The notes under the pieces: generated by a model
Database searches by the model: none
What the model saw: only the letters and a program-made list of their open reading frames with translations
What the model was told of the DNA's origin: nothing
Assembly (NCBI GenBank): GCA_944739405.2
Contig: OX123196.2
Coordinates: 69,339,688-69,403,687, forward strand
DNA length: 64,000 nt
Direction of reading: 5' to 3'
Origin: Euclidia mi
Lineage: Eukaryota > Arthropoda > Insecta > Lepidoptera > Erebidae
Position numbers and translations under genes: made by a program
Shown here: piece by piece, positions 1 to 10,639 of the stretch
Numbering within the stretch: position 1 is the stretch's first letter
Layout of the letters: the number at the start of each line of letters is the position of its first letter

Positions 1-317
1 TACACAGACGCACACATTGACATCTCGATCGCGTTGCCCGCGCGCTTGGCGTAAAATACCTATTCACGCAGTCCGTGAATTTTGGAACGGCCTCTTAATG
101 AATCAGTTAGTTAACCGGGGGACATACGACATATAGAATGAGTTGAGACTGAAGCAACGGCATCGTTGAAATATTATTTACTATCTCACAAATTTTCAGT
201 GTACGACCGCTTTTGGAGTGTGACTTAATTCAGAAATTGCTTTTTTAAAAACAAGCAGGCTGTCGCTTCTGCGACTCTATGAAATTATATGGTCCAATAT
301 GGTATTAGATTTGTGAG
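1..317. other. unassigned AT-rich DNA
   Basis: No reading frame, RNA gene or repeat boundary is recognisable here. The stretch ends at the start of a tRNA-like SINE fragment. Confidence 0.4.
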
Positions 318-470
318 GTGTGAAAAAGGCAACGAAAGCCTAATGGAGAAACCAACAGACTGTCATGCAGAGGGTATCGGGTTCGATTCCACGACGCGCA
401 CCATCACTTTATTTATGTGCGTAAGTAATGAATTGTTAATTAGTCATGAAATATTGGTATTCATTTGAAT
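318..470 (+). repeat. tRNA-derived SINE fragment
   Basis: A pol III B-box-like sequence GGTTCGATTCC lies at 380-390, preceded by tRNA-like 'gcctaatggag' and followed by 'acgacgcgcacc'. Lepidopteran SINEs often keep such a tRNA-like head. The A box is poor and no target duplication was found, so this is a relic rather than a tRNA gene. Confidence 0.5.
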
Positions 471-545
471 TGCGGAGACGATTAGAAAAGTAAGCGGTCT
501 CCGGGTTACAACTGGGATAATGCTAGGAGGATGAGGAGGATAATG
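460..545 (+). repeat. LINE/SINE-type tail fragment
   Basis: The stretch runs from 'gaaaagtaagcggtctcc' to 'ctaggaggatgaggagga'. It resembles 38505-38570 in this window and matches my memory of a very common lepidopteran repeat tail ending in GATGATGAT runs. Only the tail is present. Confidence 0.4.
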
Positions 546-1138
546 GTATAACAGACATCAATTTATAAAAATGAATAGCTTAGAACATAATGATTCTGTC
601 CAATGAGATAAAATTGTAGTGGCGGCTCTCTTGGATGTCGCAAAGTTACGACGTTTTGTCTCCTGACTACGTCATCAGGGGAACGTTAAAACAAAAATGT
701 TTTTTGGCGTTCCTTAGTTGGATTTTAAACTATTTTAGCAATTAACCGTACTGTAGCTGTATTTAGCTTTTATAACGGCCTGCACAGATAATGCGCTATC
801 CGGATCGTACGGCCAAAGTTTGACACTTCCAGTGGGCTGTTCCCCAGAATGTGCTCGTATACCGCGTTTATGGACGATTCGACGGAGTACGTGTGTGGAA
901 ACCAAATGGTAACGCTTCGAATCTCCACAGAGGTTATACACTATATATGTGTTTATTTTCACGGTTTTGTTAGATAGTAAGCACATTTTTGTTAGGGGCA
1001 TATTGACTGGACTAAAGATTAGTAACTCTGACCAAAAAGTCAGAGAACTTGAAGTTCATTCTTACCCTAAATACGTATTTTTATTAAGCATGAACTTCAT
1101 AAATCAGCTGCACACGATCGATCGCAGGCACAAGTTGT
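546..1138. other. unassigned stretch left of copy A
   Basis: Two short overlapping frames (735-1001 minus, 88 codons; 949-1197 plus, 82 codons) cover this stretch. Neither shows a domain, signal peptide or family motif that I recognise, and the plus-strand one runs into the adjacent repeat, so I do not call a gene. Confidence 0.3.
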
Positions 1139-2820
1139 TTGAGGCGCTGTTATACCTCAGAAGCCGCGAAACACCTAATTTTTCGTCGCGCAACTAGCCA
1201 TAACGGTACATATTACAAACTAGAAAAAAATAGAGCTTAAAGCCAAAAGTCTGCACAAAAGACTTTTGAAAGAATTATTCATGTATATAAAATAGAATCA
1301 CGTTAAAAAAATCACAAAAACGAGGCAGAAAATAACCTTTCGTCTCACTGTTTGCAATATTTTGATCGTAAGCTGTCAATTTTTTTTTTGATAATATTGT
1401 AGGAAATCTAATGAACTAAAGAATTACCCTATTTATTTTCATATTATACCTGTATATTTTGTAAAATTAAATAAAATCTGCCAAACGTCTATGATTTTGA
1501 TGCTCGGTAGATCCCATCAATATCAAACGCTTCGGCAATTTAAACCTTATTAGCATAAGCGGTGTACTGAGTGTCAGTTGCTAGTTTACGGCACCCAGAC
1601 CTCATCATTCGGCTATGAGCCCTGTGAGAGATAGGTCATGTCGCTTGCGTCTCCGCTGCACGAAATTTTACGTAAACCTGTTTGTTATTGTAATACGCCG
1701 ATTTGAGTTCGTAATTTCATGTTTTATGTTATAGACTGAATACTTTGTATCAAATAGGCTTTTCATGTGACTATGGACACATATAATTAGGACCTAAGTT
1801 TATATTCTTGATGCGTTTAATGTGTTATTGTTTCTTTTAAAAAATAATGTTTTTTTGAAGAATAAAATATGGACAATTAGAGAAATAAAATTCTACAAAG
1901 GATTTGTACAAGAAAGCGTCGTAATAAAATAGAAATTCATCCATGGCCAAATGATTATGATAAATGTAACATTTTTACACAAATTATTTTCATAAGAGTC
2001 TTTTATGACTGACTTTGTTTTAGATTATCGATTATGCATAATATAATTATATAAATTATTCTCACAATACATAGATGCCACAGTTTTCAGTATTTGAAAG
2101 AGAACTAACATAAAATCGAATCATTTTATGTACCTATATTGCGAACTCATTAGCTTGTCAGAGCGCCTGGAGCGCTAAGATGCCGCCATGGCGAACAATA
2201 AATAGCGCTAATATGGCGCTCCGCAGTCCGCACACAAGCGGTAACGAATGTTGTATTATTGTGTTGTGAACATAAACCTATTTAGGTACATCGGGTAAAA
2301 CTTTGATTATTCATAAACTATTAGGTATGTCTCAGTACATCTAACATATTTTTAATTTCTAAAATCAATCATTTATAAGTAAGAAGGTGACTTCTCTGTT
2401 TGCTATAACACAAGTTATAGTATTCTTTTTAATAATAAAGAACCTAACTAATTATCTTTATTGTATGATTACAGTTGGCGTGAAGTTAAAGATAACAGTT
2501 CTGCAACGCTTACACACATTTGACTGCAGTAATTCATAATACGATTTGTTCAAGAGCTAGCCAAGTAATGGCAATTTTTTTTTTAACAAATTTGACTTAA
2601 CTCCCTAGTGATAAGAAAAAAATACAAGAGGGATAGCAGTGACTGGTTCAAATTGCGTAAGAATATTATGTTGACAGATTTTTTAGAATATGTTGACAGA
2701 GGCTTTGCAACAACTGGCGAAGCAAGAAAATGTAACAATCGAGCCTTGTGTATTATCCGTTTATTGGTGCCACGCCAGATGGATTATAGGTCCAAACACG
2801 ATTGTGGAAATTTAATGATC

Positions 2821-2833
2821 TATAGTTGCCTAT
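2821..2833 (+). repeat. left target duplication of the RTE-like insertion
   Basis: TATAGTTGCCTAT here is repeated exactly at 5349-5361, flanking the LINE. The uninterrupted copy C reads 'aagttgcctataag' once (about 53299), which confirms the insertion point. Confidence 0.9.
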
Positions 2834-5347
2834 GACATTAAGGTCGTCCTAGGGGACTTTAATGCGAAAGTAGGCCGGGAAGAAGTTTTTACACCCACTA
2901 TTGGCAACCATAGCAAGCATCTTTGTTCTAACGATAATGGCACAAGATTTATCAGTTTCGCTGCAGCAAAGGCAATGGTCATAAAAAGCACCATGTTTCC
3001 ACACAAAGACATCTACAAAGGTACCTGGCGCTCGCCGGACGGTCACACAGTCAATCAAATTGATCATGTCGCGATAGACGATCGGCATAAAAATATAATC
3101 CAAGATGTCAGAGTATACAGAGGGGCCGACTGCGACAGCGACCACTACATGCTAGTTGTAAAAGTAAAATGCAGAATAAAATCTAATAAGCATACTAAGA
3201 CACCACACGCTCAACAAATAAATACGGACAACCTCAAAGATGAGCAAATTAGAGAAAAGCTTCAGTTGGAGTTAAGCAACAGATTTAATAATCTAGCTGT
3301 AGATGATGACATAGATAATGCTTGGGCCAAAATCAGAGATACAGTAAAAGAAGTAACAACAAGTATAGTTGGAATAAAGAAACGCAAAAAGGGGAAAAAG
3401 TGGTGGAATCAGCAATGTGAAACAGTAATAGAGGCAAGAAGAAAATATAAAATCATGTCAGAACAGAACAGTCACTGGCAAAGCACATACAATACGGTTA
3501 GACTGGAGGCAAAGAAAATAATAAAAAGAGCCAAAAGACAACACCTTGATAACATTGTGAGGGAGATGGAACAGCTTATAAGGGCAAATCACTCTAGAAA
3601 GTTTTATATGGAGATCAGGGAAGTAAGGAAAGGATACCAACCATCCACCCAAATATTGGAGAACGACCATGGAGACCTAGTCGCTGACAAGGCAGAAATT
3701 GATAACATGTGGCGTCAATACTTTCAACAGCTATTAAATTGCCATCCGCCAGAGGAACCTATAAGCCAACTAATGGAGGATAATCGGCAGGAGATAGAAC
3801 CCCCTAGCTTTAGCGAAGTCCGAAGTGCAATTAGTAGGCTTCAAAACAATAAGGCATCGGGTATTGATGGCATACCAGCTGAATTATGGAAGTATGGAGG
3901 AGACGTAGTGCACTCTCAACTTTTTAAACTTCTGTCAAAGGTCTGGGATTTAGAGAAACAACCACAAGAGTGGAACACGGGCATTATTGTTCCCATTCAT
4001 AAAAAAGGGTCCAAGAAGAGATGCACAAACTATCGAGGAATTGCTCTACTACCGACAGCGTATAAGGTCTTATCATATGTACTCTTAAAAAGGCTGGAAC
4101 CGTACGCGGAACAGATCTTAGGAGACTATCAGTGTGGGTTTAGGCGAAATCGCAGTACAGTAGACCAGATATTTCTTCTTAAACAGGTAATGGAAAAGAA
4201 ATGGGAATACGCCAAGAGTATGCACTCGCTGTTTGTAGATTTTAAGAAAGCATACGATAGCGTGGACCGAAGATCTATGTTCATCATATTGAGGAACTTT
4301 GGAATTCCTAAAAAACTGGTTGACATGGTCGTGGCTGCTACGGGTGAGAGCAAAATGCGGGTAAAAGTGGGTGGTGAGCTTGGCGACGATTTTGCTGTAC
4401 TTACCGGACTGAAACAGGGAGATGCTCTGTCGCCTATGCTCTTTAATTTAGTTTTAGAATACGTTCTTAAGAAAATATTAACGTTGGAATCAGGACTGGA
4501 ACTGAATGGGAGACATACAGTGATAGGGTACGCAGATGATTTAGCCCTGTTGGCGGACAACAGTGTAGCAGTTGCGGACGCTGCTAAGATCCTGGAAGAA
4601 GAGGCACGAAAAGTTGGACTCGAGATCAACCATGACAAGACTGAATACCTTCACTTAAAACGATACAAGAACACCAGAGAAAAGCGACAAGACCTTAAGG
4701 TGGCTAACACGACGTACAAAGGTGTATCGAAATTTAAATATCTCGGATGTATGCTAACGGATACAAACACGAGGGAAGAAGAGATCGAAATCCGCATCCA
4801 GAACACCCTGCGATGCAGTGCAGCCTTACATAAGGTTTTGGTGTCCAAGCATCTCAGTAGAAAAACAAAACTTCGCATTTACAAAACCGTAATAAGACCT
4901 ATACTGATGTACGGCTGTGAGGCTTGGACACTAACCCTTAGGGAGGAGAACAAACTTCTCATCACAGAAAGAAAAGTTCTCCGGAAGATCTTGGGTCCAG
5001 TAAAAAGACAGGATGGTAGCTGGAGAATTCGCAAAAATGCTGAAATTGAAGACCTAGTGGCTGAGCCCAATATCATCGGCATCATAAAATCACACCGGCT
5101 GCGCTGGCTTGGACATATTGAACGCATGGAAGAAGATCGAGGTGTCAAAAAAGCCTATCTGGGTCGGCCGTCCGGACGACGACCGGTGGGTCGTCCCAAG
5201 TACAGATGGAGTGATGTGGTGGAGTCGGATCTGCGTGAGCTTGGGGTCAGTGAATGGCGAGAAATCGTGCAAGACCGAGCGAAATGGAAATTCCTTGTTT
5301 CGGAGGCCAAGACTCACTTCGGGTCACTGAGCCAACGGAGTAAGTAA
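2834..5347 (+). CDS. endonuclease-reverse transcriptase, 5'-truncated
   Basis: The frame is open from the insertion junction. The first ATG at 2975 gives 790 codons, but coding similarity starts earlier, at about 2840, with the AP-endonuclease motif 'LGDFNAKVG'. The C-terminal endonuclease motif 'DCDSDHYMLVVKVK' follows; the N-terminal half of the nuclease is lost. Counting from 2975, the reverse transcriptase has finger motif 'GIIVPIHKKG' (about residue 335), motif A 'FVDFKKAYDSV' (about 420), motif B 'GLKQGDALSPMLFN' (about 475) and the catalytic YADD (about 518). The C-terminal region has 'RLRWLGHIERM' and 'GRRPVGRPKYRW', seen in RTE-like and related LINE proteins. A full element would copy its own RNA at a nicked target site. 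This copy lacks the promoter, 5' end and half the nuclease and cannot be autonomous. Exact clade assignment needs a tree. Confidence 0.88.
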   Translation, partial: DIKVVLGDFNAKVGREEVFTPTIGNHSKHLCSNDNGTRFISFAAAKAMVIKSTMFPHKDIYKGTWRSPDGHTVNQIDHVAIDDRHKNIIQDVRVYRGADCDSDHYMLVVKVKCRIKSNKHTKTPHAQQINTDNLKDEQIREKLQLELSNRFNNLAVDDDIDNAWAKIRDTVKEVTTSIVGIKKRKKGKKWWNQQCETVIEARRKYKIMSEQNSHWQSTYNTVRLEAKKIIKRAKRQHLDNIVREMEQLIRANHSRKFYMEIREVRKGYQPSTQILENDHGDLVADKAEIDNMWRQYFQQLLNCHPPEEPISQLMEDNRQEIEPPSFSEVRSAISRLQNNKASGIDGIPAELWKYGGDVVHSQLFKLLSKVWDLEKQPQEWNTGIIVPIHKKGSKKRCTNYRGIALLPTAYKVLSYVLLKRLEPYAEQILGDYQCGFRRNRSTVDQIFLLKQVMEKKWEYAKSMHSLFVDFKKAYDSVDRRSMFIILRNFGIPKKLVDMVVAATGESKMRVKVGGELGDDFAVLTGLKQGDALSPMLFNLVLEYVLKKILTLESGLELNGRHTVIGYADDLALLADNSVAVADAAKILEEEARKVGLEINHDKTEYLHLKRYKNTREKRQDLKVANTTYKGVSKFKYLGCMLTDTNTREEEIEIRIQNTLRCSAALHKVLVSKHLSRKTKLRIYKTVIRPILMYGCEAWTLTLREENKLLITERKVLRKILGPVKRQDGSWRIRKNAEIEDLVAEPNIIGIIKSHRLRWLGHIERMEEDRGVKKAYLGRPSGRRPVGRPKYRWSDVVESDLRELGVSEWREIVQDRAKWKFLVSEAKTHFGSLSQRSK

Positions 5348-5348
5348 G
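2834..5348 (+). mobile_element. 5'-truncated RTE-like non-LTR retrotransposon
   Basis: A LINE inserted in copy A with a perfect 13-bp duplication (2821-2833 and 5349-5361). The left end cuts into the endonuclease domain. There is no separate 3' UTR: the stop codon lies inside a terminal TAAG repeat, and the element ends immediately after it. RTE-type LINEs are known for very short 3' UTRs with short tandem repeats, so the structure supports the clade. Having no stop codon across about 2.5 kb suggests a young, dead-on-arrival insertion. Confidence 0.85.
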
Positions 5349-5361
5349 TATAGTTGCCTAT
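5349..5361 (+). repeat. right target duplication of the RTE-like insertion
   Basis: Exact second copy of TATAGTTGCCTAT. The nuclease relic of copy A resumes directly after it. Confidence 0.9.
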
Positions 5362-6320
5362 AAGAATGGCCTGGAGAATAGTATAAGAGCAAATAAAATA
5401 CAAATATGGAAACATGATAAAAAGTGAACTGACTAGTCTAAACAAATATTGTGATTGTAATTACCAAATTCAGGGGCAACGCCACGTTACACGCAAACAA
5501 AAATGTTTATTTGCTGTGTGGAATGGCAAAAGTATACCACTAAAAATAAAAAATATAGAAAGAGATGATGTTTTCTGGGAGACGAAAAGGAAAGAAAAGC
5601 TTGTGGCGTTTTATATGAATTGGCAGTTGCCTGAAATTGTTGATTCTCGTCAAGCTCAAGGGATGGCATTGCGAGATCACGGAGAGGAAAATTTTTCATC
5701 AGTGCTTGAAGTTTCTACAATACCAAGCCGTAAAAGGAAAGTAAATGAAAATGTGCCTCGTGAACGACAGCAAATAAGAAGTATTGAAACCTCATAACCT
5801 CACACACTGCCTTTAAATTTCGATGAGAATAAAGAAAACCTGCTGGGTTGTAGCAGACAGCTAATTTTTGATGAGCTGTAAACTCTGTCTGCGAAAGAAA
5901 ATTTTATATTTTCCATACAAACATATATGAGTAGAGCTAACGAAAAAGCAGTAACTCAAATTTTACTTCTATAATTTTCTAAGCGACATAGCAGAATCTC
6001 ATGAATAAGGTATATCCAAAAATAATAACGGGTTGGGTTTCGAAACGAGTCGCCTGAATTTGAGGGTATTGGTGGTGTAGGGGGCTTAAGGGATTTAGTT
6101 TTAATCCCCCAAAAGTAATTTTGACTGCCGGAGTTGCGTCTGAATATGTTTAAACAATTTCCAAAAATTCTTAAATACTTCGCCAATTATGCAAAACGGA
6201 ACGTAGTTTTTGTACTTTAGCACAGTTTTACAAATGTCACTTTTAGGTTTTATGTGAAAAACGTAAAACGAAACGCAAACCCGCCATCTTGGAATGATCA
6301 TATTGACAGCTAATGTCAAA

Positions 6321-7151
6321 GAACAATGCCCATTTTTCTTAGAGACCCAGGTGTGGACCGTCAAAAATCGTAGTAGTTGTTATTGCATTCGATAAAAGAG
6401 TGTTAAACTAGAATTTTGAGATTGATTAGAGGTCGGCCACATTCATAGTTTTATTACAAGAAGTACTTTTTTATGCTCAAAAAACATTAGGTTTGTACGT
6501 ACTTTTATTAGGATAGTTACAGTATTTCATAGTTTTGAGTAGCGATAAATGAGTTAATCGTTAAGTAAGGGTAGAAATCCGAAAGAAGAAGCCAGAAGTC
6601 GTGAAAGAGCCAGAATTCCTAAAAGATTCATAATGCGCACGGGCAAATAACAAACATAATAAAATAAATTGACTATGACATTATTGACATTTACTAACAG
6701 TCAAAAAAGTGTTACCATTTTGCAGTTTTTAAATGATATTGATTAATCGATATAGATTTTGAATAAGGTTATCAATCTATATATTTAGTTCAAAATCGAA
6801 GTTATATGTAGTTAATCGCATATATTCCTTAAAAATACACAATAAAAATGTTTAAGGACCAAATAAAGTTTTGCTAGCTACTACAATCATTTTGAGTTGA
6901 GAAAATGTGAAATCGATTAAAATAATCGATTTAATATTATGAATTCTTTACTGGCAATTTCTGATCTATTACGTGTTGGCTATTTAGACGTTAACACATC
7001 TTTTTAAACCTATTTATTGATTATGTTTCTTGGCACACCTTTAGTAACGTCTATAAATTAAGTTATAAATAAAAAGGATTATTCAACAACAAATTGAAAC
7101 TCTATTGTGCTGTTCATGAGTTCCAAACTGGGCCAGAAATGGGCATTGTTC
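6321..7151. mobile_element. 831-bp non-coding terminal-inverted-repeat element
   Basis: The segment starts GAACAATGCCCATTTTT and its reverse complement starts GAACAATGCCCATTTCT, giving 17-bp terminal inverted repeats with one mismatch. Copies B and C lack it and read straight through 'gtcaaatttgtgcg', so the insertion is between A and T with no added target bases. The interior is AT-rich with several ATCGAT motifs and no coding frame. It is probably a non-autonomous DNA element; absence of a target duplication leaves the superfamily open. Confidence 0.7.
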
Positions 7152-8035
7152 TTTGTGCGTCATTGCTTTCGAGTGTCTAGGGTTAGGTGCGACTGTAATA
7201 AGTAACTAAGTAGGTAGGTTATGTTAGGTTCTGTTTCGACCCTTAATCAGAAAATAGGAGCCTTGCCTGAACCTTAATTTATAAAACTAGTGTGAAGAAT
7301 TTGGAAGTTGGCAGTGCCATACACACCGATGTTTGGAGATTTTTTTTTCAGAGGAAACCAAGTATTTCGAGCAAGTGAAAATGGTGAGGAGAGTTTCCGA
7401 GACCTCCCCTCTTCCCCCCTCAATCACTCACAACCCCTAAAAACGGCGACGTATTTCGAAACCTTTACCGTAATAATTATACCTATAATAAGAATAAAAC
7501 ATCCATAAATAAATAAAATAAATCAATTTTACTAAACTTCAATTATCTCGAAACTCGCTTTAGTTGAGATACGGCTTTTGCGCTCAGTAGGGCAGAATTG
7601 TGGTTTTTAGGGTACCGTAACCAAAAATTGTAAAAACGGAACGATATAGATTCGCCATGTCTGTCTGTCTATCCGCCCGTATGTCACAGCCAATTTATTG
7701 CAAAACAGATTTGAAAACTGGCAGGAATGGAATTAGATGTAAGTATTCTATGAACCGTTTCACCATTTTTATACAAAAACAAAACAAAACTAATAAGAGC
7801 CTCTCCATACATGGAACTGACTTAATTATTTTTATCATCTTACGGCACGTAGGTATTTACCTACTTTCGTCAACTATTAATACCTATAACGTCTAATGTA
7901 AACCAGTTTTGCTCATGGCTCCACTGAGAACAAAAATTGCGCTATGCCTATATTGTACAAATAGATTGATTTATGTAATATAAATTTTAATATCAGTATC
8001 TCAATTCAATATGCTAAAACGTTTTGCTTGCGATA

Positions 8036-8650
8036 TAGTTCTTTTATCTACAACAAGATACCGATAAGTATTTTGGACTTGCCTTTTAACGCATTTCAGA
8101 TAAAGATTAAAAATTACCTAATTCAAAAGGCATATTATAATTTAAATGAATATCTGAATGACAAATGCGCTTGGAAATAATGTTTCATAATTCATATATT
8201 ATATAGTAAAAAGGTAGATGATAACTTTCTTGACATGTAATTAAATATTATTCCATTCCAATTAAAATCATGTAAATGATAGTTTTTTGAATCGCCACCA
8301 CGTCACTAAACTGTCATTTCTTGTGGTGGCGTCGTGTGTCGGGTCATCCCTGTCCCTCTGACGAGAGGGATGATGGCTGGCCCATGCGTCATACTCGTGA
8401 ACGGGTGCTACTTGCGATGACTAGTCGATGTCGGTCTTACGGGCTGGTATTACATTTTTAATATTAAACTGTATCATTTCTATCATGGTTCTGAACATTT
8501 GCGCGGATTGCCTGCATTATTAGGTACTTAATGTAAGTGGATGTTCCTGTTTCACCATGTCAATTTTCAGGAGGCTAATTAAATGAACATCAAAATTTTA
8601 CTACATTATGCTTGAGTATTAAGTAGAGTAAATATATACAAATGACATAG
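8036..8650. other. unassigned AT-rich DNA with a small hairpin
   Basis: This follows the truncated end of copy A. A short inverted repeat CGCCACCAC / GTGGTGGCG lies at 8293-8301 and 8323-8331, in a locally GC-richer patch. No coding sequence is seen. Confidence 0.35.
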
Positions 8651-8905
8651 AAGGTGCAACAGTTGCAGCACCTTACAAAATTTAAATTTTTATGTATTAT
8701 GCAAAACCTGGCGATGAAAAAGAGTGACCTTGAGTTTTATTGCCCGTTCTTTCTCATGGTTCTACGCCCTTGCTTTGCGAACGTGGCAGTAAATGTAAAT
8801 GTAGAAGCTTTAAGCTTTAAGTAATTATTTTTTTAAATTGACGTTCATAAGTGTCACTTTGTGATTTAAATGAATAAAGGATTTTGACTATGACTTTGAC
8901 ACGAG
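8651..8905 (+). repeat. LINE 3' tail fragment
   Basis: Contains 'attgcccgttctttctc', 'gtaaatgtaaatgtaga' and a terminal 'ttttgactatgactttgac'. I recognise this as a common 3' end of lepidopteran non-LTR elements. The reverse complement of its central part also lies inside both LTRs near 31250-31330 and 37010-37085. No coding sequence remains. Confidence 0.5.
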
Positions 8906-9142
8906 TAAGCAGTTATTATTGGTGTACAGTAAAATTGAATTTTATTATGTTTCTTTCATGAGCTGTTAATTTAAGCAAACAATTGCGAATAAAATTTACT
9001 TGATAAAAAGAAGTTATCAGCTAAATAAAGACACATGGCTTATACTTTTCTCACAAAATACGGTGTTGGCAATCGATTACACTATTTATATCATTCAAAA
9101 CTGAAATGTACTTAAGTATATTATTGCTTTCTCAAACTCACA
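8906..9142. other. unassigned AT-rich DNA
   Basis: No motif, frame or repeat boundary was recognised. Confidence 0.3.
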
Positions 9143-9189
9143 TGATGATCACACAGGAGCTTTATTTTTATTTATCTGTGTGATCATCA
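9143..9189. repeat. short hairpin
   Basis: TGATGATCACACAG at 9143-9156 is complementary to 9176-9189, leaving a 19-base AT-rich loop. It abuts a SINE-like stretch. Confidence 0.6.
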
Positions 9190-9500
9190 TCTCAGCCTAA
9201 AGATGTCCATTACTGAACATAGACAGATGTCTATGTTATGTGGTATTCTTGTTGGGATTGCATGCGAGCAGCTCAAAATCGATGCATGTGGACAGCCCTT
9301 GGATCTCCAAGGGCTGTCCGCATGCATCGATTTTGAGCTGCTCGCATGCAATCCCAACAAGAATACCAATACACTTTGTGGAGAGCCTCTCCTGCGACAT
9401 CCATTGCCTGGCCGACAATCCAAAAACTCAGTAGCCCGGCAACCATCGATTCTTCGAACTATGTGCCATGCCCACTGCCACTCCCATTACTGAATATCCT
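9185..9500 (+). repeat. SINE-like repeat interrupted by a 62-bp-arm hairpin
   Basis: The outer parts ('catcatctcagcct..agatgtccattactgaacatag' pattern at 9186-9222, and 'atgtgccatgcccactgcc' near 9461) resemble a common lepidopteran repeat. Between them lies a near-perfect palindrome: arms 9242-9303 and 9306-9367 with a 2-base centre and one mismatch. The overlapping frames on both strands come from the palindrome. Confidence 0.6.
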
Positions 9501-9738
9501 ATCTGATATTTCGCTAAAAATATTTTCGTCGAACAGTTTGAAACTGAATGATTTATAAAATAAGAAATTCAGAATGGGCTTTCACCAATTCGCCAATGAA
9601 AACATTGAATAAAATGAACACCGTTCAAAATTAATTAACAGCCTATAGTAGAACGAGGCGTCTAAAAATAAAGCAACACACTTTAGAAATGTTTGCGAGA
9701 GGCTGTATTCAAAACGTAATGTTCGCAAACCTAATAAA
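9501..9738. other. unassigned AT-rich DNA
   Basis: Nothing recognised between the hairpin-bearing repeat and the GC-rich repeat. Confidence 0.3.
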
Positions 9739-9945
9739 GGTCTATCCTCACACAACCGGGCCGTGGACGGGATGGGGACGGGACGTGGACGGGACGGAGC
9801 GCAGAAAAGAATCGTTGCATACATTTTATATGGACTCGTTCACACACGTCCGTGGACAGGCCGGGGACGGAGCGTCCGTGCCGTGTCAGTGCGCTGTCAG
9901 TGCCTCGACCGGGGCCATGACGTGCACGGGCCGGCGACGGGCGCC
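9739..9945 (+). repeat. GC-rich repeat, copy 1
   Basis: A sharply GC-rich block in AT-rich surroundings, with repeated GTGGACGGGAC units after 'ggtctatcctcacacaacc'. The reverse complement of the same pattern is at 15048-15190. Frames crossing it are low-complexity and not genes. It is probably a short non-autonomous element; no target duplication was identified. Confidence 0.6.
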
Positions 9946-10639
9946 ATAGATATAATATATTTAGCACTAGATGCGCTAAGTACGACTTGACATCCAGAAG
10001 AACAATATTATAAATACATATATTAAGCACTAGATGCGCTGTGTTCGATGTAATCTTCAGAAGAACCACATGGCAGTGAATTGTAGTTAGGGCACAATGA
10101 CGCTTTACTTAGTCCTTAGCTTCCTTAGTTCACTAACTTGAGAGAGAAAAATCGAAAAAAGATAATCGATATTTTTGAAAAATAATCGAAGCTTAAATTG
10201 TTATTTTATATTATTTTGCAAGTAAGTAACTACTTGTTCTAATAAAATGTTATAAACGCGTTTACTAGAAAATATAACTAAATAATATTTTTTTTTGTTC
10301 TGGGCTAGTCTATTATGAATAAAAAAGGACGAGTCTATTAACTATTATGCAAACTATCACTTTCAATCGCGAGTGAAATGACGCATGAAAAAAAATACCT
10401 ACAATTCAGCACATTTTATATTTAAAACTCCCGTTGTATATTCTTCACTACAATATTTATTTTGTCACTGCTAGGACAGACATGACAAAGATTGGAAAGA
10501 TTCTGTATTTTTAATTAACGTTGTATCTGTACCATGGGTTACCCTGTAACCCAGTTGTGATCACAATATTATTACACGTTATAATTCCTGTTTTTTATAT
10601 TGATATTTTATATTGTATGTGTACTAAAGGTTGAAACAG
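9946..10639. other. unassigned DNA with a tandem-like duplicate
   Basis: Two similar units, 'tttagcactagatgcgctaa' (about 9960) and 'ttaagcactagatgcgctgt' (about 10023), suggest a degraded duplication of about 62 bp. The rest is AT-rich with no coding sequence. Confidence 0.4.

Larger units (their letters stand above)
2474..5881 (+). pseudogene. YqaJ / lambda-exonuclease-type nuclease relic (copy A)
   Basis: YqaJ-family proteins are PD-(D/E)XK exonucleases related to lambda exonuclease, used by viruses and mobile elements in DNA recombination. The relic is in two blocks, 2474-2833 and 5362-5881, split by an RTE-like insertion. Block one holds the early 'WFKLRKN' motif and GATPDGL with the catalytic Asp codon at 2778. 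Block two holds 'YQIQGQRHVT', 'CLFAVW' and 'FYMNWQLPEIVDSR', typical of the C-terminal half of the YqaJ domain. The catalytic Glu codon is at 2807, and the codon two places later, where Lys belongs, is TAA (2813-2815). A one-base deletion between Asp and Glu and further stops make it non-functional. The longest surviving frame is 5414-5797. The family call rests on remembered motif patterns and the spacing of the active-site residues. Confidence 0.7.
1143..8035 (+). mobile_element. TTAA-type YqaJ element, copy A (interrupted, right-truncated)
   Basis: This is the first of three copies of one repeat; the others are 23957-27832 (minus) and 51512-55364. The left end is GGCGCTGTTATACC as in the other copies, but the flanking tetranucleotide is TTGA rather than TTAA. 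The copy follows copy C almost base for base except for two insertions, an RTE-like LINE at 2834-5348 and an inverted-repeat element at 6321-7151, and a deletion of about 115 bp in the nuclease gene. Homology stops at about 8035, so the right terminal repeat is missing. It carries a broken YqaJ-type nuclease gene. The 79-codon frame at 7657-7896 also occurs in the other copies but sits in a simple TCTGTCTGTC-type repeat and is not considered a gene. Confidence 0.8.

Noticed and set aside
735..1001. An 88-codon minus-strand frame as a possible host exon
   Set aside because: It lacks a recognisable domain, overlaps another frame and has no supporting splice or promoter context.
7657..7896. A 79-codon frame conserved in all three YqaJ element copies (also 24243-24482 minus, 54840-55079)
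   Set aside because: It starts in a TCTGTCTGTC-type repeat common in insect genomes; conservation is expected from the young age of the copies and no protein motif is present.
9242..9367. A microRNA precursor
   Set aside because: The 2-base centre and 62-bp uninterrupted arms are unlike a pre-miRNA; a palindromic repeat fits better.
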